A stretch of DNA of 19,848 nt from NCBI GenBank assembly GCA_902766875.1, contig CACXFI010000108.1, positions 1 to 19,848 on the forward strand. The letters run 5' to 3'. Every line of letters starts with the position of its first letter. The first letter of the stretch is position 1. Source of the stretch: an uncultured Erysipelotrichaceae bacterium. GTDB lineage: Bacteria; Bacillota_I; Bacilli_A; RF39; UBA660. The position numbers and the translations under genes are program-made. Below, in pieces: positions 1 through 6,660 of the stretch. The notes beneath the pieces are model-generated. The model saw nothing but the letters and a program-made list of their open reading frames with translations, had not been told where the DNA came from and ran no database searches.

Positions 1-25
1 CAATATAAATTTGAATTAGGGTTTT

Positions 26-41
26 AAAAGAACGTTCTTTT
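26..41. promoter_or_regulatory. 16-bp perfect palindrome, possible operator
   Basis: AAAAGAACGTTCTTTT is perfectly self-complementary and lies about 140 bases upstream of the first gene. It could be a repressor site or a weak hairpin ending an upstream gene outside the window, since T-rich sequence follows. It is not a canonical Bacillus LexA box, because GAAC and GTTC abut with no 4-base spacer. Its function is unknown. Confidence 0.3.
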
Positions 42-141
42 TATAAAGTGTCTATTTTTCCTTGACTACTTCAAAATAGTTCTTTTTATTTTAAAATATG
101 GTTAACTGATAGTGTAAAATTAATACAAAATAATTGTTTTA

Positions 142-150
142 TGATATTAT
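142..150 (+). promoter_or_regulatory. Possible extended -10 promoter for the gene at 182
   Basis: TGATATTAT fits an extended -10 element (TGnTATTAT) and would give a leader of about 25 bases. No good -35 lies 16-18 bases upstream. A TTGACT at 62-67 is present but has no convincing -10 at the right distance. Confidence 0.3.
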
Positions 151-181
151 ATTGTTCTATTGATGAAGGGAGATGATCAAA

Positions 182-952
182 ATGGATAATAAGAATTATA
201 TATTCTTAAGTGAAGAACAGAAAGCACGTGAGAGAGCTATTTTACTTGAGTTAAATAGAGATCCTTTTGAGTCTGTTTTTGATCATAATAAATTATTCTT
301 ATTAGAGACAGGAATATTTTCTAAAAATTCATCAGAATATAAACTATTAACATGTAATCAAAGAAAAGAAGTTTATAGTTTTTTGAAAATGTCTCGTGAA
401 GATATTAAATCATTAAGACATATGGAAGACTATTCTCCTTCATATAGATATACTTTAATTCAAACTATGTTAGGGCTATCAGATTTGATAAAAATTGTTT
501 TTGGAAATAAAGAATTTGAAAGAGAATATGTTAAAAGAAATTCTAAACTAGATAATATATATGAGTCTAATGATGTAAAAATATATGATAATTATAATTA
601 TCCATTTGATATAGATTTTTCTAGTAAGATTATTAAACATTATTATTTAGAAACTATGAGTTTTTTACCTTCAATTAAGGTTATGGAAGATAATAATGTT
701 AAATATATTCCTTTAAATAGATTAGGATTTAATAATAAAGAATTAAAAAAACTAGATAAATGTTATCATAAGAGTATTTATGATTTTATTAGTATAAATT
801 TAAATAAATTAGAAAATAGTGATGATTCTGAGCAATTAAAAAATAAACTTAAAATATTAGATTTATATAGTTATAAATATTCTAAGGTTAATAATTATAA
901 TCAAAGTTTTATTCCTAAGATTAAATTATTAAAGTTGTCTAATAGTAAATAA
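182..952 (+). CDS. Unrecognised hypothetical protein (256 aa)
   Basis: I do not recognise this protein. The ATG at 182 is chosen over the in-frame ATG at 173 because GGGAG at 168-172 sits 9 bases before it but abuts the upstream one. The product is hydrophilic, rich in Lys, Asn, Tyr, Asp and Ser, with no signal peptide, membrane segment or Cys cluster, so it is probably cytoplasmic. The N-terminal third looks mainly helical and contains EEQKARERAILLELNRDPF; the rest is low-complexity-like with many N/D/Y residues. The codons resemble those of the neighbours, so there is no sign of recent transfer. It ends in TAA about 130 bases before rpsO, which has its own promoter, so it is probably a separate unit. 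In Bacillus this place is occupied by ribC, and this is not RibC. The coding call is good; the function is unknown. Confidence 0.75.
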   Translation: MDNKNYIFLSEEQKARERAILLELNRDPFESVFDHNKLFLLETGIFSKNSSEYKLLTCNQRKEVYSFLKMSREDIKSLRHMEDYSPSYRYTLIQTMLGLSDLIKIVFGNKEFEREYVKRNSKLDNIYESNDVKIYDNYNYPFDIDFSSKIIKHYYLETMSFLPSIKVMEDNNVKYIPLNRLGFNNKELKKLDKCYHKSIYDFISINLNKLENSDDSEQLKNKLKILDLYSYKYSKVNNYNQSFIPKIKLLKLSNSK

Positions 953-975
953 TTTTATTATTTATTTAAAAAGTG

Positions 976-1004
976 TTGTAAATATTCATAAAAAGTAATA
1001 TAAT
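976..1004 (+). promoter_or_regulatory. Sigma-A promoter of rpsO
   Basis: TTGTAA (976-981) and TATAAT (999-1004) are separated by exactly 17 bases. The predicted start near 1011 lies just upstream of the leader hairpin at 1022-1053, giving a leader of about 75 bases. Confidence 0.75.
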
Positions 1005-1021
1005 TATATTGTTCCTTATAT

Positions 1022-1080
1022 CTTGGTGTTTCGTACCTCTTACGAATACTAGGTTAGGGTGAAAATAAGATTAGGAGGTA
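1022..1080 (+). promoter_or_regulatory. Candidate S15 autoregulatory leader (hairpin/pseudoknot) of rpsO
   Basis: Bases 1022-1035 pair with 1041-1053 (13 pairs, one bulged U at 1029), leaving the loop CCUCU at 1036-1040. Loop plus flanks 1034-1041 (UACCUCUU) are complementary to 1073-1080 (AGGAGGUA), which is the rpsO Shine-Dalgarno, with a single G-U pair. The stem has adjacent G1025-U1050 and G1026-C1049 pairs, resembling the GU/GC motif that S15 recognises in 16S rRNA. S15 represses its own mRNA in E. coli through a pseudoknot over the ribosome site, and structured S15 leaders are known in other bacteria. The pairing is seen directly; regulation by S15 is inferred. Confidence 0.55.
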
Positions 1081-1085
1081 ATATT

Positions 1086-1355
1086 ATGGCTTTAAAGAAA
1101 GAAGTTAAAGATAAGATAATTAAGAAGTATGCAAGAGATAGTAAAGATACTGGATCTCCGGAAGTTCAAATTGCATTACTTACTGAAGAAATTAAAGCTT
1201 TAACAAAACATTTACAAGAAAATAAACAAGACAAAGATTCTAAACGTGGACTTTTAATTAAAGTTGGTAAGAGAAAAAGTTTACTAAACTATCTTGTTAA
1301 GACTGATGTTAAAAAGTATCGTGAAGTAGTAGCTAGTCTTGGTTTAAGAAAATAA
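1086..1355 (+). CDS. rpsO: Small ribosomal subunit protein S15
   Basis: The 89-residue product matches the usual length of S15, the primary-binding 30S protein that joins the central-domain three-way junction of 16S rRNA. Family landmarks include [16 protein letters not shown] near residues 21-36, the [15 protein letters not shown] stretch with the conserved DxxSxRGL, and KRKSLLNYL. The ATG at 1086 is chosen because AGGAGGT at 1073-1079 lies six bases before it; an upstream in-frame GTG at 1059 would add nine non-family residues and bury the ribosome site. A sigma-A promoter and a structured leader precede it, and a hairpin with a T-rich tail separates it from pnp. rpsO-pnp linkage is widely conserved in bacteria. 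Confidence 0.97.
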   Translation: MALKKEVKDKIIKKYARDSKDTGSPEVQIALLTEEIKALTKHLQENKQDKDSKRGLLIKVGKRKSLLNYLVKTDVKKYREVVASLGLRK

Positions 1356-1368
1356 TAAACGAACGGTG

Positions 1369-1396
1369 GGCACTCTTTTTTGAGTGTCTTTATTTT
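1369..1396 (+). terminator. Intrinsic terminator or attenuator between rpsO and pnp
   Basis: GGCACTC (1369-1375) pairs with GAGTGTC (1382-1388; six Watson-Crick pairs and one G-T) around a TTTTTT loop, followed by TTTATTTT. It ends 16 bases before the pnp ATG and overlaps no start. Since no clear promoter fits between it and pnp, it probably allows partial read-through into pnp. Confidence 0.7.
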
Positions 1397-1412
1397 GGTA
1401 GAAGGAGAGATT

Positions 1413-2282
1413 ATGGATAAGAAAGTATTTACATTGGATTTCAGGGGAAGAACTATTACGGTTGAAATTGGAGAATTAGCAAAGCAAGCAGCTGGTGCTT
1501 GTTTAGTAAGATATGAAGATACAGCAGTATTATCTACTTCAGTTATGAGTAATAATGCAAGTACAGCTGATTTCTTTCCACTTACTATTAATTATCAAGA
1601 AAAATTATATTCAGTTGGTAAAATACCAGGTGGATTTATTAAAAGGGAAGGGAAGCCTACAGATCAAGCAGTATTAGCAGCTAGACTTATTGATAGACCT
1701 ATTAGACCATTATTTGCTGATGGATTTAGAAATGAAGTACAAGTAATTAGTACTGTATTATCAGTAGATCAAGATTGTACTCCAGAAATGACAGCGTTAT
1801 TTGGATCATCTTTAGCTTTAATGATTAGTAATATTCCATTTAATGGTCCAGTAGCTGGAGTTGTAGTAGGTAAAATAGGTGATGAATTTATTATTAATCC
1901 TACTGGAGAACAAGTAGAAAAAAGTGAACTTATATTAAATGTAGCTGGTACACGTGATGCTATTAATATGGTTGAAGCTGGTTCTCATGAAGTATCTGAA
2001 GAAGTTATGATTGATGCTATTATGTTTGGACATGAAGCGATTAAAGAATTAGTTAAATTCCAAGAAGAGATAACAAAAGAAGTTGGAGTAGAAAAAATAG
2101 AAGTAGAACTTGCTAAAATAGATGAAAATATTGAAAAAGAAGTAAGAGAAGAAGCTACTTCTAAAATGTTAGAAGCTATTCAAATAAAAGATAAGCTTGA
2201 AAAATATGCTGCTATTGATAAAGTAAAAGAAGATGCAGTAGAATTATTTAGTGAAAAATATAAAGATGATGAAAATTTATAG
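1413..2282 (+). CDS. pnp: Polyribonucleotide nucleotidyltransferase, N-terminal part (289 aa)
   Basis: This piece holds the first RNase PH domain and most of the helical linker domain of PNPase. Family landmarks are [57 protein letters not shown] and [12 protein letters not shown]. The ATG at 1413 follows AAGGAGAG at 1402-1409; an earlier in-frame TTG at 1380 lies inside the terminator and is rejected. The first PH domain is structural rather than the main catalytic one, so the fragment alone should lack phosphorolysis. It stops at TAG 2280-2282 in a variable, charged helical region (KYKDDENL), where one base change from AAG, GAG or CAG would produce the stop. The AGG at 1644-1646 encodes the conserved Arg of KREG, which supports normal Arg decoding. 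Confidence 0.85.
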   Translation: MDKKVFTLDFRGRTITVEIGELAKQAAGACLVRYEDTAVLSTSVMSNNASTADFFPLTINYQEKLYSVGKIPGGFIKREGKPTDQAVLAARLIDRPIRPLFADGFRNEVQVISTVLSVDQDCTPEMTALFGSSLALMISNIPFNGPVAGVVVGKIGDEFIINPTGEQVEKSELILNVAGTRDAINMVEAGSHEVSEEVMIDAIMFGHEAIKELVKFQEEITKEVGVEKIEVELAKIDENIEKEVREEATSKMLEAIQIKDKLEKYAAIDKVKEDAVELFSEKYKDDENL

Positions 2283-2381
2283 AATATTTTAAAAGATGTA
2301 GCTAAAGTAGTTAATAATATTGAAGGTGAAGAAGTTAGAAGATTAATAACTGAAGAACATATTAGACCTGATGGTAGAGCT

Positions 2382-3773
2382 ATGGATGAGATTAGACCAT
2401 TATCTGCTAGTGTAGATATTCTAGCTAGAACTCATGGTAGTGCTTTATTTACTAGAGGTCAAACTCAAGTATTATCTACTACGACATTAGGGGCTATAGG
2501 AGAACATCAAATATTAGATGGCTTAGGTCTTGAAGAAGAAAAGAGATTTATGCATCATTATAATTTCCCTGCTTTTTCTGTAGGAGAAACTGGAAGATAT
2601 GGAGCTCCTGGTAGAAGAGAAATAGGACATGGTGCTTTAGGAGAAAGAGCTTTATTACAAGTTATTCCTTCTGAAGAAGAATTCCCATATACAATTAGAG
2701 TTGTATCTGAGGTATTAGAAAGTAATGGTTCATCTAGCCAAGCTTCTATTTGTGCAGGATGTTTATCATTAATGGCTGCTGGTGTTCCTATTAAAAGACC
2801 TGTTGCAGGTATTGCTATGGGACTTATTACTAAAGATGACAAATATACTATTTTAACTGATATTCAAGGGTTAGAAGATCACATGGGAGATATGGACTTT
2901 AAAGTTGCTGGTACTAGAGAAGGTATTTGTGCTATGCAAATGGATATTAAAATTGATGGAGTTACTAAAGAAATATTAACTGAAGCTATGGCACAAGCTA
3001 AAAAAGCTCGTATGGAAATATTAGATGTTATGGAAGCTACTATTCCTGAACCTAGAAAAGAATTATCTAAATATGCTCCTAAGATTACTCAATTTACTAT
3101 TAATCCTGAAAAGATTAAAGATGTTATTGGTAAAGGTGGAGATATGATAACTAAGATTATTCTTGAAGCTTCTAATGTTAGTTCTGTAAATGATAAAAAT
3201 GCAGTTAAGGTAGAATTAGAAGATGATGGTAGAGTAATTATATATCATAGTGATCAGGCTATTATTGATAAAACTAGAGAAATGATCGAAAATGTTGTTA
3301 AAGAAGTAGAAATTGGAAAAACTTATACATGTAAGGTAGTTCAAACTGAACCATTTGGTGCTTTTGTTGAATTATGGCCTGGTTGTGAAGCTTTAATACA
3401 TATTTCTCAATTAGATACTAAGAGAGTAGAAAAAACAGAAGATGTTGTTAAAGTAGGTGACGAAGTTGTTGCTATTGCTACAGGATATGATAAGAAAGGT
3501 AAATTAAATTTATCTCGTAAAGAGGTACTTTTAAAAAATAAAAAACCTAGTGATGGAGTTAAAGTAACTAGAGAAATAAATACTTCTCCTGCTACTGAAG
3601 AAAAAGAAGAAAATGAACCTATAATAGTAGAAAAAGAAATAGAAGTTAAAGAAAATGCAGAAGAAGTACCTAAAGTAGAAAAAAGGGAACCACTTAGTGA
3701 TGAAAAACTTGATGAAGAATTAGATAGATTATTAAATGATATAGATAATGAAGTAGATAATAAAGAAGAATAA
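2382..3773 (+). CDS. pnp: Polyribonucleotide nucleotidyltransferase, C-terminal part (463 aa from the first ATG)
   Basis: After the TAG the frame stays open and encodes the second, catalytic RNase PH domain ([52 protein letters not shown]), a KH domain (about 236-308, with the GKGG loop) and an S1 domain (about 311-384, PFGAFVEL). A Glu-rich tail of about 80 residues follows that most PNPases lack. The first canonical start after the stop is the ATG at 2382, but nothing like AGGAGG precedes it, and starting there would drop the conserved VRRLITEE...RPDGR segment. Independent translation of this piece is therefore poorly supported; read-through or a defect in the sequence fits better. A strong terminator overlaps the stop. 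Confidence 0.8.
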   Translation: MDEIRPLSASVDILARTHGSALFTRGQTQVLSTTTLGAIGEHQILDGLGLEEEKRFMHHYNFPAFSVGETGRYGAPGRREIGHGALGERALLQVIPSEEEFPYTIRVVSEVLESNGSSSQASICAGCLSLMAAGVPIKRPVAGIAMGLITKDDKYTILTDIQGLEDHMGDMDFKVAGTREGICAMQMDIKIDGVTKEILTEAMAQAKKARMEILDVMEATIPEPRKELSKYAPKITQFTINPEKIKDVIGKGGDMITKIILEASNVSSVNDKNAVKVELEDDGRVIIYHSDQAIIDKTREMIENVVKEVEIGKTYTCKVVQTEPFGAFVELWPGCEALIHISQLDTKRVEKTEDVVKVGDEVVAIATGYDKKGKLNLSRKEVLLKNKKPSDGVKVTREINTSPATEEKEENEPIIVEKEIEVKENAEEVPKVEKREPLSDEKLDEELDRLLNDIDNEVDNKEE

Positions 3774-3803
3774 TAATAAGAATTATTATTCTTTTTCTTT
3801 TTT
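3766..3803 (+). terminator. Intrinsic terminator of pnp
   Basis: The 12-base arms AAGAATAATAAT (3766-3777) and ATTATTATTCTT (3782-3793) enclose an AAGA loop and are followed by a T-rich tail. The left arm includes the pnp stop codon. Confidence 0.75.
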
Positions 3804-3839
3804 TGTTAAATTATTCATATATTTAATTAGGTGGTATAA

Positions 3840-4679
3840 ATGAAAAGAATTATTCAAGGTATAGGTCTTATATCTTTTATATGTTTTAGTTTTATGTATA
3901 CTGATAAAGTTATGGAAGTAATTAATGAAAAAGATTCTTTAATGATAGAAATAGTTAGTAAAAAAGATAAATATAAAATAGATTTTGTAGAAGCCGATAT
4001 AGATAAAGATACGATTATACCTGGTATTAATGGGAAAGAAGTAAATATAGATGATAGTTATCAAAAAATGAAAGAAATAGGTATATTTAGAGAAGACTTA
4101 TTAATTTACTATACTACTTATCCTAAAATATTACTTAAAAATAATTATGATAAATATATAATTAGTGGCAATAACAGTAAGAGAGAAGTATCTTTAATAT
4201 TTGTTGTAAATAATAATAATAATATTAAAGAATTAACAGATATAATAAATAAATATAATGTTGATGTTAATCTTTTTGTAGATTATGATATTTTAAATAA
4301 AAATAATAATATAATACATAATAATATAGAACTTCATAGTTATGGTAGTAATGGTGTATATACTCATGAAAACATAATGTTATCCAGAAATATTATAAAA
4401 AGTAAAACTGATAATAAAACTAATTATTGTCTTACTTTAATAAAAAATAAAGATGTATTAAATACATGTAGTAAAGAAAAATTATTTACTATTATTCCTA
4501 CTATAAATTCAAATAATAATCCTTATAATGATGTTAAAAATAGTTTAAAAAATGGTAGTATTATTAAATTAGAACTAAATAATCAAACTATAAAAGAATT
4601 ACCTAGTATAATAGATTTTATTAATAGTAAAGGTATTGATATAGTATATTTAAGTGATTTGTTATCTGAAGAATTATAA
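3840..4679 (+). CDS. ylxY: YlxY-like degenerate polysaccharide deacetylase (sporulation-associated family)
   Basis: The 279-residue product starts with a short hydrophobic segment (about residues 5-20) that should act as a signal anchor. The middle has the YlxY-type pattern IPGINGKEVNIDDSYQKM, then a NodB-like core: VSLIFVV where active enzymes have TFDDG, then IINKYNVDVNLFVD, IELHSYGSNG, and a C-terminal GSIIKLEL...IIDFINSKGIDIVYLSDLL. The metal-binding Asp pair is absent and the HxxxH motif keeps only one His, so it is probably not a deacetylase. In Bacillus subtilis the order rpsO-pnpA-ylxY is the same, which supports the assignment. AGGTGGT precedes the ATG at 3840. It probably acts at the membrane or in the wall; its precise role is unknown even in model species. 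Confidence 0.7.
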   Translation: MKRIIQGIGLISFICFSFMYTDKVMEVINEKDSLMIEIVSKKDKYKIDFVEADIDKDTIIPGINGKEVNIDDSYQKMKEIGIFREDLLIYYTTYPKILLKNNYDKYIISGNNSKREVSLIFVVNNNNNIKELTDIINKYNVDVNLFVDYDILNKNNNIIHNNIELHSYGSNGVYTHENIMLSRNIIKSKTDNKTNYCLTLIKNKDVLNTCSKEKLFTIIPTINSNNNPYNDVKNSLKNGSIIKLELNNQTIKELPSIIDFINSKGIDIVYLSDLLSEEL

Positions 4680-4686
4680 TATATTT

Positions 4687-4725
4687 AAAGAAATAAAATA
4701 TAATAATTTTATTTCTTTTATTTTT
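4687..4725 (+). terminator. Intrinsic terminator after ylxY
   Basis: The 13-base arms AAAGAAATAAAAT (4687-4699) and ATTTTATTTCTTT (4706-4718) enclose ATAATA and are followed by TATTTTT. This separates ylxY from the nusB operon. Confidence 0.75.
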
Positions 4726-4731
4726 AAATTA

Positions 4732-4740
4732 TGTTATTAT
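4732..4740 (+). promoter_or_regulatory. Possible extended -10 promoter of the nusB operon
   Basis: TGTTATTAT fits TGnTATTAT directly after the ylxY terminator and 18 bases before the nusB ATG. The predicted leader is very short and no good -35 is seen. Confidence 0.35.
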
Positions 4741-4758
4741 AAATATGCAGGTGATATT

Positions 4759-5154
4759 ATGAGTAGAAGTGAACAAAGAGTAGAAATTATGACTATGTTG
4801 TATCAAGTTTTATTATATAAAAAGAATAAGATGGAATATAATATAGATATTTTATTAGATGATAAAGATGATTTTATTAAAAATATTGTTAATGGTGTGT
4901 TAGAAAAGGAAACAGAATTAGAAGAACTTGCTAATAAATATTTAAATAATTGGAAATTAGATAGATTAGGATTTACTGATCAAGCTATTATAAAGATGGG
5001 GATATATGAAATATTATATACTGATACTCCTAATAGAGTATGTATAAATGAAGCTATAGAACTTTCTAAGAAATATTCTGATGATTCTGTTGTTGGTATA
5101 GTTAATGGTGTATTAGACAAAGTATACCATAATGAGGTATCTGATGCAGAATAA
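4759..5154 (+). CDS. nusB: Transcription antitermination factor NusB
   Basis: The 131-residue protein is of normal NusB length. It begins with the typical SRSEQRVEIMTMLYQ helix and has LGFTDQAIIKMGIYEILY and the conserved VCINEAIELSKKYSDD, VVGIVNGVLDKV near the end. NusB binds boxA RNA together with S10 (NusE) and promotes antitermination of rRNA operons. The ATG at 4759 is preceded by AGGTGAT; the upstream in-frame sequence (from 4654) lies in the terminator and is not NusB-like. It is the first gene of a compact operon, and its end overlaps the start of xseA by 11 bases, implying translational coupling. nusB-xseA-xseB linkage is common in Firmicutes. Confidence 0.95.
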   Translation: MSRSEQRVEIMTMLYQVLLYKKNKMEYNIDILLDDKDDFIKNIVNGVLEKETELEELANKYLNNWKLDRLGFTDQAIIKMGIYEILYTDTPNRVCINEAIELSKKYSDDSVVGIVNGVLDKVYHNEVSDAE

Positions 5155-6409
5155 TTATATTACTATTACTGAATTTACTAGATATTTAAAAAGTAAATTT
5201 GATTATGATGAAAATTTAAAAAAGGTATATATAAAAGGAGAAATATCTAATTTTAAAGCTCATACTAGAGGACACTTTTATTTTACTTTAAAAGATGAAA
5301 ATAGTAGAATTAATGCTGTTATGTTTGCTTCTAGTACTAAGAATATTAAATTTAAACCAGTAGATGGAATGAAAGTTTTAGTTACTGGTAGAGTAACTAT
5401 ATACGAAGCTACTGGTGGATATCAAATATATGTTGAAGATATGGTAGAAGATGGTATTGGTAATTTATATATAGCTTTTGAACAGTTAAAAGAGAAATTA
5501 GCTAAAGAAGGTTTATTTAATAAAGAACATAAAAGAAAAATACCAAGATGCCCTAATAAAATAGGTATAGTAACCGCTAGTACGGGTGCCGCTATTAAAG
5601 ATATTTTAACTACTATTAAAAGAAGATATCCTATATGTGAAACTATATTGTTTCCTTCTTTAGTACAAGGAGAACTTGCTAAAGAAGATATAGTTAAAAA
5701 GATAGAACTTGCTAATACTTATGATATAGATACTTTAATAGTAGGAAGAGGGGGAGGCTCTATAGAGGATTTATGGCCTTTTAACGAAGAAATAGTAGCT
5801 AGGGCTATATATAACTCTAGAGTACCTGTAATTAGCGCTGTAGGGCATGAAATTGACTTTACAATAGCAGACTTTGTTGCGGATTTAAGAGCACCTACAC
5901 CAACAGCAGCGGCAGAGTTAGCTGTTCCTGATATTAATACAATAATAACTTATTTAGATACAGCTAGAAGTAGAAGTTATAACTCTTTAACTAATATAAT
6001 AGAAAACAAAAAATTAGTATTAGATAAATTAAAAGATAGTTATGTATTAAAGAATCCTAGTAATATGTATGAGATAAAAGAACAAAAACTAGATTTACTT
6101 ATAGATAACTTAAATAAAGCTATGAATAGAAATATTGAAAATAATAATGTAAGATTATTTAAACTATCTAATAGTTATATTTTAAATAATCCTAGTATGT
6201 TATATAAATTTAAGAGTCAAAATTTAGATAATATAATAAGTAAATTAGAAGTATTAAATCCTATGAATACATTAAAAAGAGGTTATGCTATTGTTAGAAG
6301 TAAGAATAAAGTAATATCTAGTATTAATAGTGTTAAAGTAAAAGATAAAATATCTATCAATTTAAAAGATGGAAATATAGAAACAGAAGTAATTAAGGTA
6401 GGAGAGTAA
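5144..6409 (+). CDS. xseA: Exodeoxyribonuclease VII large subunit
   Basis: XseA forms the catalytic subunit of exonuclease VII, which degrades single-stranded DNA from both ends into oligonucleotides in repair. The N-terminal OB-fold (about 1-100) has IKGEISNFKAHTRGHFYFTL; the catalytic domain has GIVTASTGAAIKDI, VGRGGGSIEDLWPFN, AVGHEIDFTIADFVAD and RAPTPTAAAEL; a long helical segment follows and the C-terminus carries LKRGYAIVR. The ATG at 5144 is preferred over the ATG at 5132 because GAGGT at 5134-5138 precedes it at usable spacing and the product then begins MQNNYITITEF. At 421 residues it is close to normal length. It overlaps nusB by 11 bases and ends two bases before xseB. Confidence 0.95.
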   Translation: MQNNYITITEFTRYLKSKFDYDENLKKVYIKGEISNFKAHTRGHFYFTLKDENSRINAVMFASSTKNIKFKPVDGMKVLVTGRVTIYEATGGYQIYVEDMVEDGIGNLYIAFEQLKEKLAKEGLFNKEHKRKIPRCPNKIGIVTASTGAAIKDILTTIKRRYPICETILFPSLVQGELAKEDIVKKIELANTYDIDTLIVGRGGGSIEDLWPFNEEIVARAIYNSRVPVISAVGHEIDFTIADFVADLRAPTPTAAAELAVPDINTIITYLDTARSRSYNSLTNIIENKKLVLDKLKDSYVLKNPSNMYEIKEQKLDLLIDNLNKAMNRNIENNNVRLFKLSNSYILNNPSMLYKFKSQNLDNIISKLEVLNPMNTLKRGYAIVRSKNKVISSINSVKVKDKISINLKDGNIETEVIKVGE

Positions 6410-6411
6410 AT

Positions 6412-6645
6412 ATGAGTGAAAAAAAAGAATTATCATTTGAAGATAAAATTAGAGAACTTGAAAAGATAGTTACAGAACTTGAAAGTGGAGAAGTTAACTT
6501 AGATGATGCTATAGATAAATATACTAAGGCTATGAAGTTAGCTAAAGAATGTTCAGATAAATTAACTAAAGTATCAGATAAAGTTAACAAGATTATGCTA
6601 GAGAATGGTAAATTGGAAGATTTTAGTGTTGAAGAAGAAAAATAA
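6412..6645 (+). CDS. xseB: Exodeoxyribonuclease VII small subunit
   Basis: The 77-residue, highly charged helical protein has the XseB pattern: SFEDKIRELEKIVTELESGE, the conserved NLDDAIDKYTKAMKLAKECSDKL, then a short acidic tail. Several XseB copies bind each XseA through the helical region and are required for activity and solubility. GGAGAG overlapping the end of xseA serves as its ribosome site, and only two bases separate the genes, so the subunits are made from one transcript. The reading frame on the opposite strand here is an antisense shadow. Confidence 0.93.
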   Translation: MSEKKELSFEDKIRELEKIVTELESGEVNLDDAIDKYTKAMKLAKECSDKLTKVSDKVNKIMLENGKLEDFSVEEEK

Positions 6646-6660
6646 TATTGGAGGAATAAA

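Larger units (their letters stand above)
1413..3773 (+). pseudogene. pnp: pnp, whole reading frame interrupted by one in-frame TAG
   Basis: The same frame runs from the ATG at 1413 to the TAA at 3771-3773 with a single TAG at 2280-2282. No frameshift is involved: 2382 minus 1413 is a multiple of three, and translation of 2283-2381 gives the expected PNPase linker ([17 protein letters not shown]). Read through, the product would be 786 residues, the normal PNPase plus an acidic tail. PNPase is the trimeric 3'-5' phosphorolytic exoribonuclease of mRNA decay. The gene is otherwise undamaged, so this is a very recent nonsense change, a sequence error, a recoded UAG, or a functional split. The two pieces are listed separately. 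Confidence 0.6.

Noticed and set aside
26..41. LexA (SOS) box
   Set aside because: The Gram-positive box needs GAAC and GTTC separated by four bases; here they are adjacent.
1644..1646. AGG decoded as Met, a reassignment reported for some uncultured Bacilli
   Set aside because: This AGG falls at the conserved Arg of the PNPase KREG motif, which supports normal Arg decoding.
2230..2382. Frameshift as the cause of the pnp split
   Set aside because: Both halves are in the same frame and the intervening codons translate to conserved linker sequence; only the TAG interrupts.
2558..2842. Open frame on the minus strand inside pnp
   Set aside because: It lies wholly within strongly conserved PNPase codons on the other strand and has no ribosome site; it is a shadow.
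6393..6590. Minus-strand frame opposite xseB
   Set aside because: Antisense to a clear XseB coding sequence, with no family match or start signal.
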